From the NCBI RefSeq assembly GCF_001562055.1, contig NZ_LLWE01000019.1:124001-188000 (forward strand): DNA of 64,000 nt, read 5' to 3'. Source of the DNA: Polycladidibacter stylochi. GTDB lineage: Bacteria > Pseudomonadota > Alphaproteobacteria > Rhizobiales > Stappiaceae. This document shows, one piece after another, positions 1 through 10,500 of this stretch. Position numbers and translations under genes: made by a program. The notes under the pieces were generated by a model that saw only the letters and a program-made list of their open reading frames with translations, searched no databases and was not told where the DNA came from. Within the stretch, counting starts at the first letter, position 1. Each line of letters begins with the position of its first letter.

Positions 1-482
1 CCCATTTCACAATCGACGCTTTCTGCAATGGTGCTGTGGTATGCCTCGTCAAGTTTTAAGAACTCTGCATTGTTATGGTGTTTATGGGCAAGCTCTTGTA
101 GGTCCAGCAAACGATAGAGTTCCTCAACTAGGCCTTTGGGTTGCATTTCAGTTGCTTTACGGATCATAGCCACTTCAATGGCTTCACGTAAAAACTGAGC
201 ATTCGTTACTTCCCGATAGGAAATAAGCAATACAAAAGTACCCCGCTGGGGTTTTATTTCTACCAAGCCAACGTCGGCGAGTTTGATAAAAGCCTCACGC
301 ACTGGTTGGCGTGAAACCCCAAGCGATTTAGCTAAGTCAGCCTCTGACAGAGCATTGCCTGGTTCTAAATCTAATTGAACAATAGAACGCTTTAGAGCTT
401 TAAAAACGCGTGTTGCTACAGTGCCTTCATTCATTTGCTCGAAGGTTTCTATTGTTTTTGTGAAATTCGCTTTTTTACTCAT
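1..482 (-). CDS. GntR/FadR-family transcriptional regulator, 3' part outside the window
   Basis: The reading frame opens with ATG at 482 and stays open to the window edge, giving about 160 residues. Residues 22-85 form a winged helix-turn-helix of GntR type, with the recognisable stretches LSEADLAKSLGVSRQPVREA and VEIKPQRGTFV. It is followed by the start of an all-helical FCD ligand-binding domain (LREAIEVAMIRKA). The gene is divergent from uxuA with about 180 bp between the two start codons, so a role as hexuronate-responsive repressor of uxuA (UxuR/ExuR-like) is likely. That role is inferred from position only. The C-terminal ligand pocket is not visible because the window cuts it off. Confidence 0.85.
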   Translation of the reverse strand, partial: MSKKANFTKTIETFEQMNEGTVATRVFKALKRSIVQLDLEPGNALSEADLAKSLGVSRQPVREAFIKLADVGLVEIKPQRGTFVLLISYREVTNAQFLREAIEVAMIRKATEMQPKGLVEELYRLLDLQELAHKHHNNAEFLKLDEAYHSTIAESVDCEM

Positions 483-665
483 ATTGACAATATACTACCA
501 TTCTAGTTAGATAACAAGCAACAACAGCACATAGAGACTGGTAAACAGAAAATATTGGGGATAGGTACAGCACACCATAACAAATCCCATCATAGTGAAA
601 AGTTATACCAAGTTTTATGCGCTGCAAACCATGATCAGCTACCAACAGAACTGAAAGAAAAACGA

Positions 666-1886
666 ATGCGCGCGACATGGAGATGGTTTGGTCCGAAGGA
701 CCTGTGCACAATGGCCGATATCCGACATGTAGAGGCTAAGGGCATTGTAACTGCACTGCATCACATTCCCGATGGTGTGCTTGTAACACCTGAAGAAATT
801 GCCAAGCGGCACAATGAAGTGCGCTTCCTGCCCGATGGCACACCAACCGGGCTGGAATGGGAGATCATTGAAAGTCTGCCTGTTTCAGAAGACATTAAGC
901 AGCAAAAGGGCGAGTGGCGGGCTCATATCGAGAACTATAAGCAAAGCCTGCGAAATCTAGCCGCCAGCGGTGTTAAAACCGTATGCTACAACTTCATGCC
1001 AATACTGGACTGGACACGCACCAACCTGCACCATCGCTTACCCAATGGTGCCACCTGTATGCGCTTCGATATTTACGATTTTGCTGCCTACGATTTACAC
1101 CTGCTGCAACGCCAAGGGGCCGAGGCTGACTATAGCGAGGACGTTCGCATTGAGACTGCCAAGCGCTTTGCTGCCATGGATGACACCTTTAAGGAGAAAC
1201 TAGGCAACGCCATTATGTGCGGCCTGCCGGGTGCTGAAAAGCAAGAGCTTTCTCATGTACGTGAGGCATTGTCGCTTTATGACGATATTGATGAAGAGCG
1301 GCTACGCCAACATTTCATTGATTTCTTAAGCGAAGTAATTCCCGTTGCCGAAACGCTTGGCATGAAAATGGGCTGCCACCCCGATGATCCGCCATTCCCG
1401 CTGCTGGGTTTGCCGCGCATTTCTTCTACCGAAGCGCAATTTAAGCAGTTGCTCGATGCAGTCGATAGCCCTGCCAATGGACTATCATTATGTACAGGTT
1501 CCCTCGGTGTGCGACTGGATAATGATTTGCCGGGCATGCTGGATCGCATGGGTGATCGTGTTCACTTTATGCATATTCGTAATGTGGTCAGCGAACGCCC
1601 CGAACTGGTGAAAGATAGCCCCCGCCTCGATAACTTCTACGAGTCCGAGCATCTCATTGGCAATGTAGATTTGGTTGCGGTGATTAAGGCGGCATTGCGC
1701 GAGGAAAAGCGACGAAAAGATGCCGGGCAAGTCGATTGGGAGTTGCCATTCCGCCCCGATCACGGGCTAGATATTCTAGATGACGTAGGCCGTGGCACCC
1801 AGCCAGGTTATCCAACCATTGGCCGTATGAAGGGCCTTGCAGAGATGAACGGTATCATTGCCGCACTACAACACGAAGTAAGCTAA
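666..1886 (+). CDS. uxuA: Mannonate dehydratase
   Basis: Converts D-mannonate to 2-keto-3-deoxy-D-gluconate in glucuronate catabolism (cytoplasmic). The 406-residue protein matches the length of UxuA (about 394). It begins with the family signature TWRWFGPKD and VTALHHIP, and carries GCHPDDPPFPLLGLPR, SLCTGSLG, HIRNV and the C-terminal RPDHG stretch that hold metal and substrate ligands. The frame can be extended to a TTG at 555, but the extra 37 residues do not look like the family. The ATG at 666 has a purine-rich sequence (gaaagaaaa) just upstream. No other uronate gene is on this side of the locus. A sequence resembling half of a UxuR-type operator (ttataccaa) lies at 604-612. Confidence 0.93.
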   Translation: MRATWRWFGPKDLCTMADIRHVEAKGIVTALHHIPDGVLVTPEEIAKRHNEVRFLPDGTPTGLEWEIIESLPVSEDIKQQKGEWRAHIENYKQSLRNLAASGVKTVCYNFMPILDWTRTNLHHRLPNGATCMRFDIYDFAAYDLHLLQRQGAEADYSEDVRIETAKRFAAMDDTFKEKLGNAIMCGLPGAEKQELSHVREALSLYDDIDEERLRQHFIDFLSEVIPVAETLGMKMGCHPDDPPFPLLGLPRISSTEAQFKQLLDAVDSPANGLSLCTGSLGVRLDNDLPGMLDRMGDRVHFMHIRNVVSERPELVKDSPRLDNFYESEHLIGNVDLVAVIKAALREEKRRKDAGQVDWELPFRPDHGLDILDDVGRGTQPGYPTIGRMKGLAEMNGIIAALQHEVS

Positions 1887-1896
1887 CCTCCCCCGC

Positions 1897-1942
1897 GATA
1901 CCGCGCATTCTTAGGTTTTAACTGTAAGGAGTGCGCGGTATC
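1897..1942. terminator. Inverted repeat after uxuA, possible terminator
   Basis: GATACCGCGCA (1897-1907) and TGCGCGGTATC (1932-1942) form a perfect 11-bp stem with a 24-nt loop, 10 bp after the uxuA stop codon. No T-run follows on either strand, so a typical intrinsic terminator is not certain. Confidence 0.45.
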
Positions 1943-2120
1943 TACCAATATAAACATGTATTCAACATACGCTACTAGAATCTCTAACCTTAAAATACGA
2001 ATAAATTTTACATAAAAATAAAATTACGTTTACTTTTAACTTTACACTTCATTTAAACTGCTTATCTTACTGTGCTGCCAGCTCATGTTTATTACAGTAT
2101 AATATTTGAAAGCGTTTAAA

Positions 2121-3092
2121 ATGACAGAGTTTCAGCTCACGATTAACGGACGTGATTACGATGCCCGCCTGGGTGAAAGACTTAGTGATGTCATCTCACG
2201 ACATGGGGTTTCGTTTCCCCATCATTGCCTTTCCGGTTATTGCGAGGGATGCCGGGTTCAGCTCAATAGTGGTTCTGTGAATGACCATGGCACAAATTTA
2301 CGACGTCGGATTATTCCCTGTCAGTCTACAATTGCTGGCAATGCTGATATTTCGTTTGACCCCTCACCCAAACCAAGTAATTTGCGTGGGCATATTGAGA
2401 GAATTGACCGTATTGGTGAAGTAGTCAAGCAACTAACTGTAACCTTTGAAAAACCAATTAGCTGGATTCCAGGCCAATATTTCCAACTGGAATCGCGAGG
2501 CACAACAGCTGCAAATGTTTACCCTTGCTTTTCATTGGGTGGGCGAACTGAATTCAGCAGCCTATGCTTTATTATAGAAAAACAAGCAAATCCTACAATG
2601 TTTGCAGAAATTCAGCAGGACAAACTCAGAAATGGCAAAGCTTGCCGTATAAAAGGCCCTTATGGCACATCATTTTTACGACGCGAAGAAGAACGGCTAG
2701 TTTGTATTGCTGGACCAACGGGCTTTGCCTCGTTTTGGGCCATTGCAGTGAGCGCAACTTTTGGCTTGGCCAATCGCGAAAAAATACTTGTTTTGGATGA
2801 AAGCTATAACACACCTTCATTTCTTGAGGCTGTTAATTGGATGCAAAGTCATAAGCTGGATTTTCGTTTTGTCGATCTAGCAGGCCAATCCGAGCCCCAG
2901 TTTCAACAAAACCTTTTACAAACCCTACCTGACTTAAATGAGTTTGACGTCATTCACGCTAGCGGAAATGCTGATTTCATGCAAAATATCAAGCAGGCAA
3001 CTGATAGTCAGAAACCTTGTTTGCATTTACTCCCTTTAGGAGAAAAAATCGAAAACCTTTGTTTGAATACACTCGTTGCACATGAATACTAG
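2121..3092 (+). CDS. 2Fe-2S ferredoxin / flavodoxin-reductase-like oxidoreductase
   Basis: Residues 1-80 are a plant-type ferredoxin domain with cysteines at 36, 41, 44 and 67 (CX4CX2CX22C), enough for a 2Fe-2S cluster. Residues 90-320 look like an FAD/NAD(P)H ferredoxin-reductase module, as in the reductase subunits of Rieske or diiron oxygenases. The module is degenerate: where RxYS is expected there is YPCFSLGG, the nucleotide loop reads GPTGFASF, and the usual C-terminal CGP motif is replaced by ASGNADFM. The gene stands alone, with no oxygenase beside it. The ATG at 2121 is preferred to a TTG at 2106, because the ferredoxin fold starts directly after it. Partner and substrate cannot be named. 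Confidence 0.72.
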   Translation: MTEFQLTINGRDYDARLGERLSDVISRHGVSFPHHCLSGYCEGCRVQLNSGSVNDHGTNLRRRIIPCQSTIAGNADISFDPSPKPSNLRGHIERIDRIGEVVKQLTVTFEKPISWIPGQYFQLESRGTTAANVYPCFSLGGRTEFSSLCFIIEKQANPTMFAEIQQDKLRNGKACRIKGPYGTSFLRREEERLVCIAGPTGFASFWAIAVSATFGLANREKILVLDESYNTPSFLEAVNWMQSHKLDFRFVDLAGQSEPQFQQNLLQTLPDLNEFDVIHASGNADFMQNIKQATDSQKPCLHLLPLGEKIENLCLNTLVAHEY

Positions 3093-3139
3093 CAGCATTA
3101 GATGCTCTAGTTTTATGGTGCGGAAAGTAGGCATGCCAA

Positions 3140-6016
3140 TTAATTAGCTAAGGGCAACTTTTGGCCTATCATATCCGGTATAAACTCAGGGGCCAAAGGC
3201 TTGGCAAAATAAAAACCCTGAGCGTATTCGCAATTCATTTTTTTAAGAATTCTGGCTTGTTTTTCACTCTCAACGCCTTCGGCAATAACTTTCAAGCCAA
3301 GCATTTGCGATAGCTTTACAATTGCCTCAACTATATTTCTGTTATCTTTACTTGAAGAAATTGCCGCCACAAAACTACGGTCTATTTTCATGGTATCAAA
3401 TGTATATCGCCTTAGAAAACTTAAGGAGGAATAACCAGTCCCGAAGTCATCCATAGCAATGCTTACTCCCATTTCACGAAGAGATTTAATCACCTCGATC
3501 ACATGGTCATCATTACTTAAAACGGTTGTTTCTGTTATTTCTAACTCCAGCTGGTGTGAAGCGAGACCAGTTTCTAGCAGTAGCTGGCGCAAGTCCTTCA
3601 CCAGGCTGCCATCTTCAACCTGTTTGGGTGATAGATTAACAGCAACTTTCAACTCTAAAGGCCACCTTGCAGCTTCATGGCATGCTTTTTCCAGCACGAC
3701 GCGCCCAATTTCCTGCATTAATCCCGTTTCTTCGGCGATTGAAATAAAATGAGCTGGAGAGAGCAAGCCGTGTTTGGGGTGCTGCCAACGTACAAGTGCT
3801 TCAAAGCCGATCAACTTACTGGTACTTAAATCTACCTGCGGCTGGTAGTGGAGTATAAATTCATCTCGCTCCAGCGCCCAGCGCAATTCCGAGGAGAACC
3901 GCTGTTGCATTTGAATCCGTTTGGCAAGGCGCTCTTGAAAAAAGCAGTAGGTGTTACGCCCTTCCTCTTTAGCTTGATAAAGAGCCAAGTCCGCTTGCTT
4001 TAGCAATTGGTCAACAGGTACGGTTTCATCCATAACCAAGAGTATACCGATACTTACACCAACGGTTATTTCATGCCCATCCAAATAACAGGGGCGCGAG
4101 AGTAATGCGATAATTCTTTTCGCTTGTTGTTCCAATGACTTATGCGTTGCATTTTCTGCTGTGATAACAGCAAACTCATCCCCCCCCAAGCGCACAACCA
4201 TTTCATTTTCGCGAAGATTTTCGCGCAACACCTTCCCCACATGGCAAAGTAGTTTATCACCAGTGGCATGACCCAGACTATCATTTACAGTTTTAAACTG
4301 ATCGAGATCCATCCATAAAATGCCGAAAGTCTGTTTTGTCCGGCGCAAATGGGCAAGCTTCTCGCTTAAGTGCCTTTGCATAAGCAACCTGTTAGGCAGC
4401 TGCGTTAGCGCATCATGTGTAGCCAGATAAGAAAGGTGATCACTAACACGCTTTCGGTCCGTGATATCCTCAAATGTACATACCCAACCTCCACCGTGAA
4501 CCGGTGAAACTGACATCTCAATTGATCGGCCGCTATTTAAAGAAAATACATGCACAATATTATTGATGGATAGAAATTCGGAGCCAGATTCATCGCCTGT
4601 CATCACATCCTTATCGGTTGTTGACAGCATTATCTTGAACAGGCTTTCCCAGCTTTTCCCTGGAAATACACTTGACGCACGCAGGCTAAACATGCTGATG
4701 AATCTATTGTTCGTTCTAATGAGATTGCGGTTGGCGTCAAACAAACACAACCCTTGAATCATACTGTTAATAGCCGCTTCGAATTGCGTGTTTTGAACTC
4801 TAAGCTCTTTCTCCTGAACAAGTAGTTTTTCCTGCTGTTTTTCTATATTTACTCTTAAGTCCTCTCGTTCCTTTACTGATTTTTGCATCAGAACAGCTGC
4901 TCTTGCAATGTCCCCGACCTCATCTGATCGTTCGCCCCCTTGAATTTCTCCATTATAATTACGCTCTGTAACAGCAGAAAGAGCTTTGGTGATTTCTTTT
5001 AGAGGTGATGTAATATTTACTGAAATTGCTAGTGCAACAAAGATAACCACAATAATGCAAAAAACAGCAAAACCTACAATTCTTGTAAGCGTATATATTT
5101 TCGCTTCTTCACCTAGTGAAGAAATAATTGCAATAACTTCTTGGAAAATCACGGCTGAATTAACAGCACAAATACGTAAATCTCTGGGACCTGAGTCGCA
5201 AAGAACATAGTTTCCTTTAAGCTTTTTCAGATCACCATAACTAAATTCATTAATGTCACTAATCGACGCTTGATCCAGATCATCGACAGTCGTTGAAACA
5301 ACTTCACCCCTGTAGAAAACAATAATATTTATATTCGTTATACTCTTAAAGCTTTCCAAAATACGATCATGGTACCGCATCCATTTTTGCGCCACCAGTA
5401 TTGCATCCAATTGGCCATTGTCATTAAAAATCGGGGCTATGGTTACTTCGGCGGCTGAGCCCATAATTTCTTTGCCAATGATAGAACCCAATTCTTTTGC
5501 CGGTATGATGCCATAAAACTCAAGCGCGTTGGGTTTGAGCCTTTGACGTAATATCCCTTTTAGTAAACTTGTGAACCCTTGTTGCTCAAGATATCCTCTC
5601 AACACATTTGGTTCTAATTCGGGGTTTGAAGACCCTAAAATTTTACTGTTTACGTTGAACAGTATTAGCCCGTCCATCCCCATTGTATTGTTATATTGCT
5701 GTAACTCTTTTGAGATAACTGTGTAATTCTCATTATGCATTGCTTCTAGAAAGCTCGGTTGCCTTGCAATACTGGCAACACGATTAGCAATATCGTCCAT
5801 TTCCTTAGTTATACTTGTAGACAAGTGTTGCAGATCGCTACGCATTACACGGTTAAATTGCTTTTCAGCTAGAACTTCAAATTTATCAGTTTGTTTTTTA
5901 AAAGTTAACTCTAGTTGAAAAATAACAAGAGATGTTAACCCAATAAAAGTTAGTGTCACCAGTATGACAGCAGAGACAATTAGTTTTTGAGCTATCGTCG
6001 GTCCTTTATTGCTCAA
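3140..6016 (-). CDS. Membrane-bound GGDEF-EAL cyclic-di-GMP signalling protein
   Basis: A 958-residue sensor protein. A transmembrane segment at about 10-33, a periplasmic sensor region (34-308, double-Cache-like) and a second transmembrane segment (309-333) are followed by HAMP (334-386), a coiled linker, a PAS-like domain (410-520) ending in GGWVCTFEDITDRK, a GGDEF domain and an EAL domain. The cyclase motif RLGGDEF is intact at 609-615. The RxxD inhibitory site five residues ahead is RENE, so product inhibition through the I-site is probably weakened. The EAL side is intact: FEALVRW, EITETTV, DDFGTGYSSL, KIDRSFV, VIAEGVE. Both cyclase and phosphodiesterase activity are possible. Transcribed alone. 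Confidence 0.93.
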   Translation of the reverse strand: MSNKGPTIAQKLIVSAVILVTLTFIGLTSLVIFQLELTFKKQTDKFEVLAEKQFNRVMRSDLQHLSTSITKEMDDIANRVASIARQPSFLEAMHNENYTVISKELQQYNNTMGMDGLILFNVNSKILGSSNPELEPNVLRGYLEQQGFTSLLKGILRQRLKPNALEFYGIIPAKELGSIIGKEIMGSAAEVTIAPIFNDNGQLDAILVAQKWMRYHDRILESFKSITNINIIVFYRGEVVSTTVDDLDQASISDINEFSYGDLKKLKGNYVLCDSGPRDLRICAVNSAVIFQEVIAIISSLGEEAKIYTLTRIVGFAVFCIIVVIFVALAISVNITSPLKEITKALSAVTERNYNGEIQGGERSDEVGDIARAAVLMQKSVKEREDLRVNIEKQQEKLLVQEKELRVQNTQFEAAINSMIQGLCLFDANRNLIRTNNRFISMFSLRASSVFPGKSWESLFKIMLSTTDKDVMTGDESGSEFLSINNIVHVFSLNSGRSIEMSVSPVHGGGWVCTFEDITDRKRVSDHLSYLATHDALTQLPNRLLMQRHLSEKLAHLRRTKQTFGILWMDLDQFKTVNDSLGHATGDKLLCHVGKVLRENLRENEMVVRLGGDEFAVITAENATHKSLEQQAKRIIALLSRPCYLDGHEITVGVSIGILLVMDETVPVDQLLKQADLALYQAKEEGRNTYCFFQERLAKRIQMQQRFSSELRWALERDEFILHYQPQVDLSTSKLIGFEALVRWQHPKHGLLSPAHFISIAEETGLMQEIGRVVLEKACHEAARWPLELKVAVNLSPKQVEDGSLVKDLRQLLLETGLASHQLELEITETTVLSNDDHVIEVIKSLREMGVSIAMDDFGTGYSSLSFLRRYTFDTMKIDRSFVAAISSSKDNRNIVEAIVKLSQMLGLKVIAEGVESEKQARILKKMNCEYAQGFYFAKPLAPEFIPDMIGQKLPLAN

Positions 6017-6091
6017 TAATTATCTCCAGATTTGTAGGGCAGATTTTCGCAGCATATCTAACATTTACTAGTAGTTGGCTAATATCTATAA

Positions 6092-6280
6092 TTAATAGCC
6101 CGTGAATACTTCAATAATTACCAAGATATAACGACCCTGTTGCATCTGTTGCGTGAAGATGAAATAGCCTTTCTCAAGTCGCAATTAAGGCGCGAAGTTC
6201 AAAGGAAAGTGGTTTTTGATGGAACAGCACAGGAAGTACTCGATAATGCAGCGCTTCGGCAAGAGTACCTTGCTATTTAG
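6092..6280 (+). pseudogene. Remnant of an ABC-transporter ATPase C-terminus
   Basis: This frame opens after a stop at 6089 and ends with TAG at 6280, with no credible start codon. Its last 25 residues (KVVFDGTAQEVLDNAALRQ followed by EYLAI) closely resemble the C-terminal end of branched-chain amino acid/urea-type ABC ATPases (LivF, LivG, UrtD/E), which typically finish with a V-x-x-G-T-x-x-E-L/V-L segment and REAYLG. No Walker A, signature or Walker B motif lies upstream, where the GGDEF-EAL gene is encoded on the opposite strand. A plausible intrinsic terminator on the same strand lies just downstream. I read this as the decayed 3' end of a lost transporter operon. The family assignment rests on a short segment. 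Confidence 0.45.
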
Positions 6281-6302
6281 GGCTTTCTTCCATCCTCAAC
6301 TG

Positions 6303-6329
6303 GGGCAATTTCGGCTGCCCTCTTTTTTT
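6303..6329 (+). terminator. Intrinsic terminator, plus strand
   Basis: GGGCA (6303-6307) and TGCCC (6316-6320) enclose an 8-nt loop and are followed by TCTTTTTTT. It ends no intact plus-strand gene, only the ABC remnant, which supports a former operon here. Confidence 0.5.
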
Positions 6330-6338
6330 GCTGCTTGG

Positions 6339-7337
6339 TTATATTGACTGAGTTTGGCGCATATCGAAGGCCAAAAACTCTTGAAGGGTCATTGGCGGGA
6401 TTAAATTCGGTTGCATGCCCGATATAATATCCTGCCAGTACCTGAGGTAGATTTTATTGAAATCAAATTGCTTTTGCAGATACTCTTGACGTTTCTTCGC
6501 CAAAAAAACCGGCGTAATCTGCGCAAGGTTTTTCACAATAATTACGGGTAGCCCTTCGTACAAACTATCTAGAGGAGACGTTAAAACAATGGGGATGACC
6601 CCTAATGAAATCGACTCCCATAGAGCCGGATCATCCTTGCCGCTTGGTGTGATACAAAGCGAAAACAAGTAGTTTGATCGATATTGGAGTGTCTCTTGAT
6701 AAATGGGAGATTGTTGATAGAGCTCAACGGAACTGCTGTTGATATGCGGCTTTAACAGCTCGAAGTTCATCACTTCATCAACGTGACGCCAATTCACAAG
6801 CGCTACAGGTTTTCTTTGTTCTAGCGCAGGCGCGGTACATCGCAATGCAATGATCTCTTGTTCCAGCTCCTTTGGAGTTTCAAAAAAAGACCAATAACAG
6901 CTATCGTATTTAAGACCAACAGGCAGCCCAGTCACTTTTGGGTGTTCAAAATCCAGATTTTGTGCAAACCAGCGAACGAGTAATGGCGTATCAAGAAGTG
7001 ACTTGAGAAATTGTGAAGAAAACTCGTATTCCGAGATACTTTTTGTGCTACCGCCAGTTATTAATGAAAAGGGCTTCGTAAGCATTGGTAGGTACTTATT
7101 ATAGAAACCCTCAAGCATATCGGTTCTAATAAATATTGGCGCTCCAGCCGGCAAGTCATTGATACCTGCTAGATTAGACTCCATTAAACGTGCAGGATAA
7201 ACACCCGACTGATTTGGGCAGCTTTGAGCAATACCATTCACAGATACATAGGCACAGGCAGCCTCGTTGCGTAGCTTGGGCCAGCGCTGATAAATTTTGC
7301 GTCTTAGGGCTTTTTGTATGTAGTGCTCATGTTTCAC
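6339..7337 (-). CDS. Exostosin-like (GT47-type) glycosyltransferase
   Basis: A 332-residue protein without signal peptide or membrane segment. The C-terminal half contains the exostosin hallmark: YLFSLCITPSG, then a D-x-x-LWESISLGVIPIVL stretch and PLDSLYEGLPVIIV, where the Glu of the WE pair and the hydrophobic G-x-I-P turn are typical of the nucleotide-sugar binding half of GT47. The start is GTG at 7337; no better ATG lies near the conserved region. It is a monocistronic gene with no polysaccharide cluster around it, so neither acceptor nor sugar can be predicted. Confidence 0.6.
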   Translation of the reverse strand: MKHEHYIQKALRRKIYQRWPKLRNEAACAYVSVNGIAQSCPNQSGVYPARLMESNLAGINDLPAGAPIFIRTDMLEGFYNKYLPMLTKPFSLITGGSTKSISEYEFSSQFLKSLLDTPLLVRWFAQNLDFEHPKVTGLPVGLKYDSCYWSFFETPKELEQEIIALRCTAPALEQRKPVALVNWRHVDEVMNFELLKPHINSSSVELYQQSPIYQETLQYRSNYLFSLCITPSGKDDPALWESISLGVIPIVLTSPLDSLYEGLPVIIVKNLAQITPVFLAKKRQEYLQKQFDFNKIYLRYWQDIISGMQPNLIPPMTLQEFLAFDMRQTQSI

Positions 7338-7493
7338 GGAATTCCACTAACCAATAACGCTGAGTAAAGCAATCTATTAGTCTATGTTTTCACAATGCTT
7401 TTTTTTTCGAAACTCCGAGATAGTTCCAATCAATTATTACTGTTTAAATTTTAGTAAAATACCTCTTTTCTATTTGGGGCTTGTTAATTAATA

Positions 7494-7523
7494 GAAAAAG
7501 CCGCAGGTCATTCAACCTGCGGC
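7494..7523 (-). terminator. Intrinsic terminator of the RND efflux operon
   Basis: On the minus strand GCCGCAGGT, loop TGAATG, ACCTGCGGC and a CTTTTT run: a perfect 9-bp stem plus U-tract, 33 bp after the stop codon of the RND permease. Confidence 0.88.
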
Positions 7524-7555
7524 ATTTGCACTGCTTTAATTATGAAGCGTTTTAC

Positions 7556-10500
7556 TTACAACCCAGCGCGGGCTGCGTTTTCCTTCTCTGGTGTCCAACC
7601 TGCTTTTTCACGCATCCACTGGAATGCCGTATAAAGGGTCGGGATAAGGAAAATGCCAACGGTAAATGATGTCACCATGCCCGAAAGTACGGGCACACCA
7701 ACCGCCACCATAGCACCCGCTCCCGGGCCTTTCGAGATTACGAGCGGTACGAGCCCTGCCGAAAACGCAAGCGAGGTCATCATCACCGGGCGAAAACGTA
7801 AACGCGCACCTTCGATTGCCGATTCCACCAGACCATAACCATGGGTTCTTTTTTCTAGCGAGAACTCATTCATCAAAATAGCGTTCTTACCGGCAAGCGC
7901 AATCAAGATAACCAGACCAATTTGCGCATAAACGTCAAACGCCAGACCAAAGATCCAAAGACTGGCCAACGCACCGGTAATGGCCGGAGCAACTGACAGC
8001 AAAACAGGTATGGGAGTGTTCCAACTCTCATAGAGCGCAACAAGGAACAGATATGCAAACAAAAAGGCCAAGCTTAACACAATAACCGTTTGACCCGCTG
8101 ATTGTTGCTGCTCCAGTGCAAGTCCGGTCCATTCAAAGGCATAACCATCTGGTAATGCTGTTTTTGAAATTGCCTCCATGGAGGTCATGGCTTGACCAAG
8201 ACCGGCACCCGGTGCGGCATTCCCGTTAAAACTCACAGCCCGATAGTTGTTGTAACGGGTTATCGAGTTCGCCCCACGGGTTAAGCTGGTATCAATAACG
8301 GAAGAGAGCTCAACCATTTCACCGTCTTTGGTGCGTACATTGATCTTGCCGATATCCGAAAGCTCAGAGCGGTATTGCTTTTCGGCTTGCAAGCGCACAG
8401 ACCATGTCCGGCCCAGCAAGTTAAAGTCGTTGATGTAGTAGCCACCCAACGTGGCTTGCAAAGCGTTATATACGCTTGCAATATCAAGACCAAGAACCTG
8501 AGCCTTATCACGATCAAGGTCCACATGAACTTGCGGTGTTGCAGCTTCGAATGTGGTAAAGAAGCCAGAAATATCTTCGGACTGATTTGCTGCCACAATC
8601 AAGGCATTACTGATGGCAGCAAGTTCTGTCGGATCCTGCCCCTCAAGCGCTTCCATAACATATTCAAAACCGCCAACAGAGCCTAAACCATCAATAGCCG
8701 GAGGGTTCACAGGAAAATAAACGGCATCCGGCAGCGCAGCCAAGGCCCTATACATGCGAAAGACAAACGCAAACGACGATAAATCGCGTGATGTGCGCTC
8801 CTCATAATCCTTAAGCTTCACAAAAATAACACCGGCATTAGATGTCGTACCACCTGCCAGCAAGTTAAAGCCTGACACAATGGTCGTATCTTTTACCGCT
8901 GGATCCCTATGAATTATATCATCGGCCTTTTTTAGTGCAGCTTCCGTTCGGTTGAGCGAGGCCCCTGGCGGCAAGTTCACCAACACCATTGCGTAGCCTT
9001 TGTCCTCGGCCGGAACAAAGCCATCAGGTGTTTTGCTGGTAATAAACATCGCCAAAAGAACACAACCTACTACCACGGGTATAGAAAGCGCCGATAGATG
9101 CACAATACGCTTAATGATATTGGCGTAGCCATGCCCTAGATTATCAATCCAGCGGGTGACTTTCGCCATAGGACCGGAAAGCTCGCCAGGGCGCATCAAG
9201 ATAGCACACAAGGCAGGCGACAATGTTAAAGCGTTTACAGCCGAAAGAACCATCGCCGCTGATATTGTAATCGCGAATTCACGGAACAATACCCCGGTAG
9301 AACCGGGCAGGAAAGCAACAGGGACAAATACAGATAACAGCACGAAAGTGATCGCGAGCACAGGCCCGGCAATTTCTGAAACTGCTTTACTGGTTGCTTT
9401 TGCCGGACTTAAGTCCGGCTCCTCGTGCATTATTCGCTCCACATTCTCAACCACGATAATGGCATCATCCACCACAATACCAATGGCAAGCACCAATGCG
9501 AGCAATGAAACAGTATTTGCCGTGTATCCGAGAATGTATGAGACAGCAACAGCACCGATAATGGCAACAGGCACCGCTACCAAGGGAATAACTGTTGCCC
9601 GCATGCGTCCTAAGAACACGTAGACAACAACAGTTACAAGTACAAAACCCTCTAAGAGTGTATGCAGCACCTTCTTGATCATCTCGTTTACAAACAACGA
9701 GGTATCAAACATAGAAGTTACTTCAAAATCATCCGGGAACCGCTCTTTGAGTGTTTCAATGCGGTAATTCACAGCTTCAGCAACTGCTACAGCATTTGCC
9801 CCGGGGGTTAGGAAAATACCCACCATAGCAGATTCTTGCTGGTTAAACTTAGCCTCGGCATCAAATGACGCAGAGTTCAGCTCAACCCGTGCCACATCAG
9901 AAAGGCGAACATATGAACCATCTTTATTCGCACGCAATATGATGTTGCTGAACTCTTCTGGACTCAGCAAACGCCCTTTTGCTGTCACAGTAAACTGGAG
10001 CTTTTGGTCATTATTTACAGGTGCAGCGCCAACACGGCCAACAGCTGCTTGTTTGTTTTGGCTTTGCACCGCTCTGATGACATCTTCCGTTGTCATATTG
10101 AGCGTGCGTAGCTTATCAGTATCTACCCATATGCGCATGGAGTACTCACGTGCCCCCATGACCATAGCATCACCCACACCATTGATACGCTTCAGCTCGT
10201 CAATGATGTTTATCGATACGTAGTTAGAGATAAACAGTCCGTCATGTGTTGCCTTGGGCGAAAAGAACGCAAAGCCCATGAGCATATCGCCTGCCCGCTT
10301 TTGCACACTCACGCCAAGATCACGCACTTCACGCGGTAGCTTTGATTCAATTGCGCTCACGCGGTTTTGCACATTAACAGCAGCAATATCAGGGTTAACC
10401 CCCAACTCAAAATAGATGGTAAGCGCGTAAGTGCCGTCACTTGATGAGGTGGACTTCATATAACGCATGCCATCCACACCATTGACCGACCCTTCAATGG

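Noticed and set aside
9156-9623. 155-codon plus-strand frame
   Set aside because: Lies wholly inside the RND permease gene on the minus strand, with composition dictated by that gene; no family similarity.
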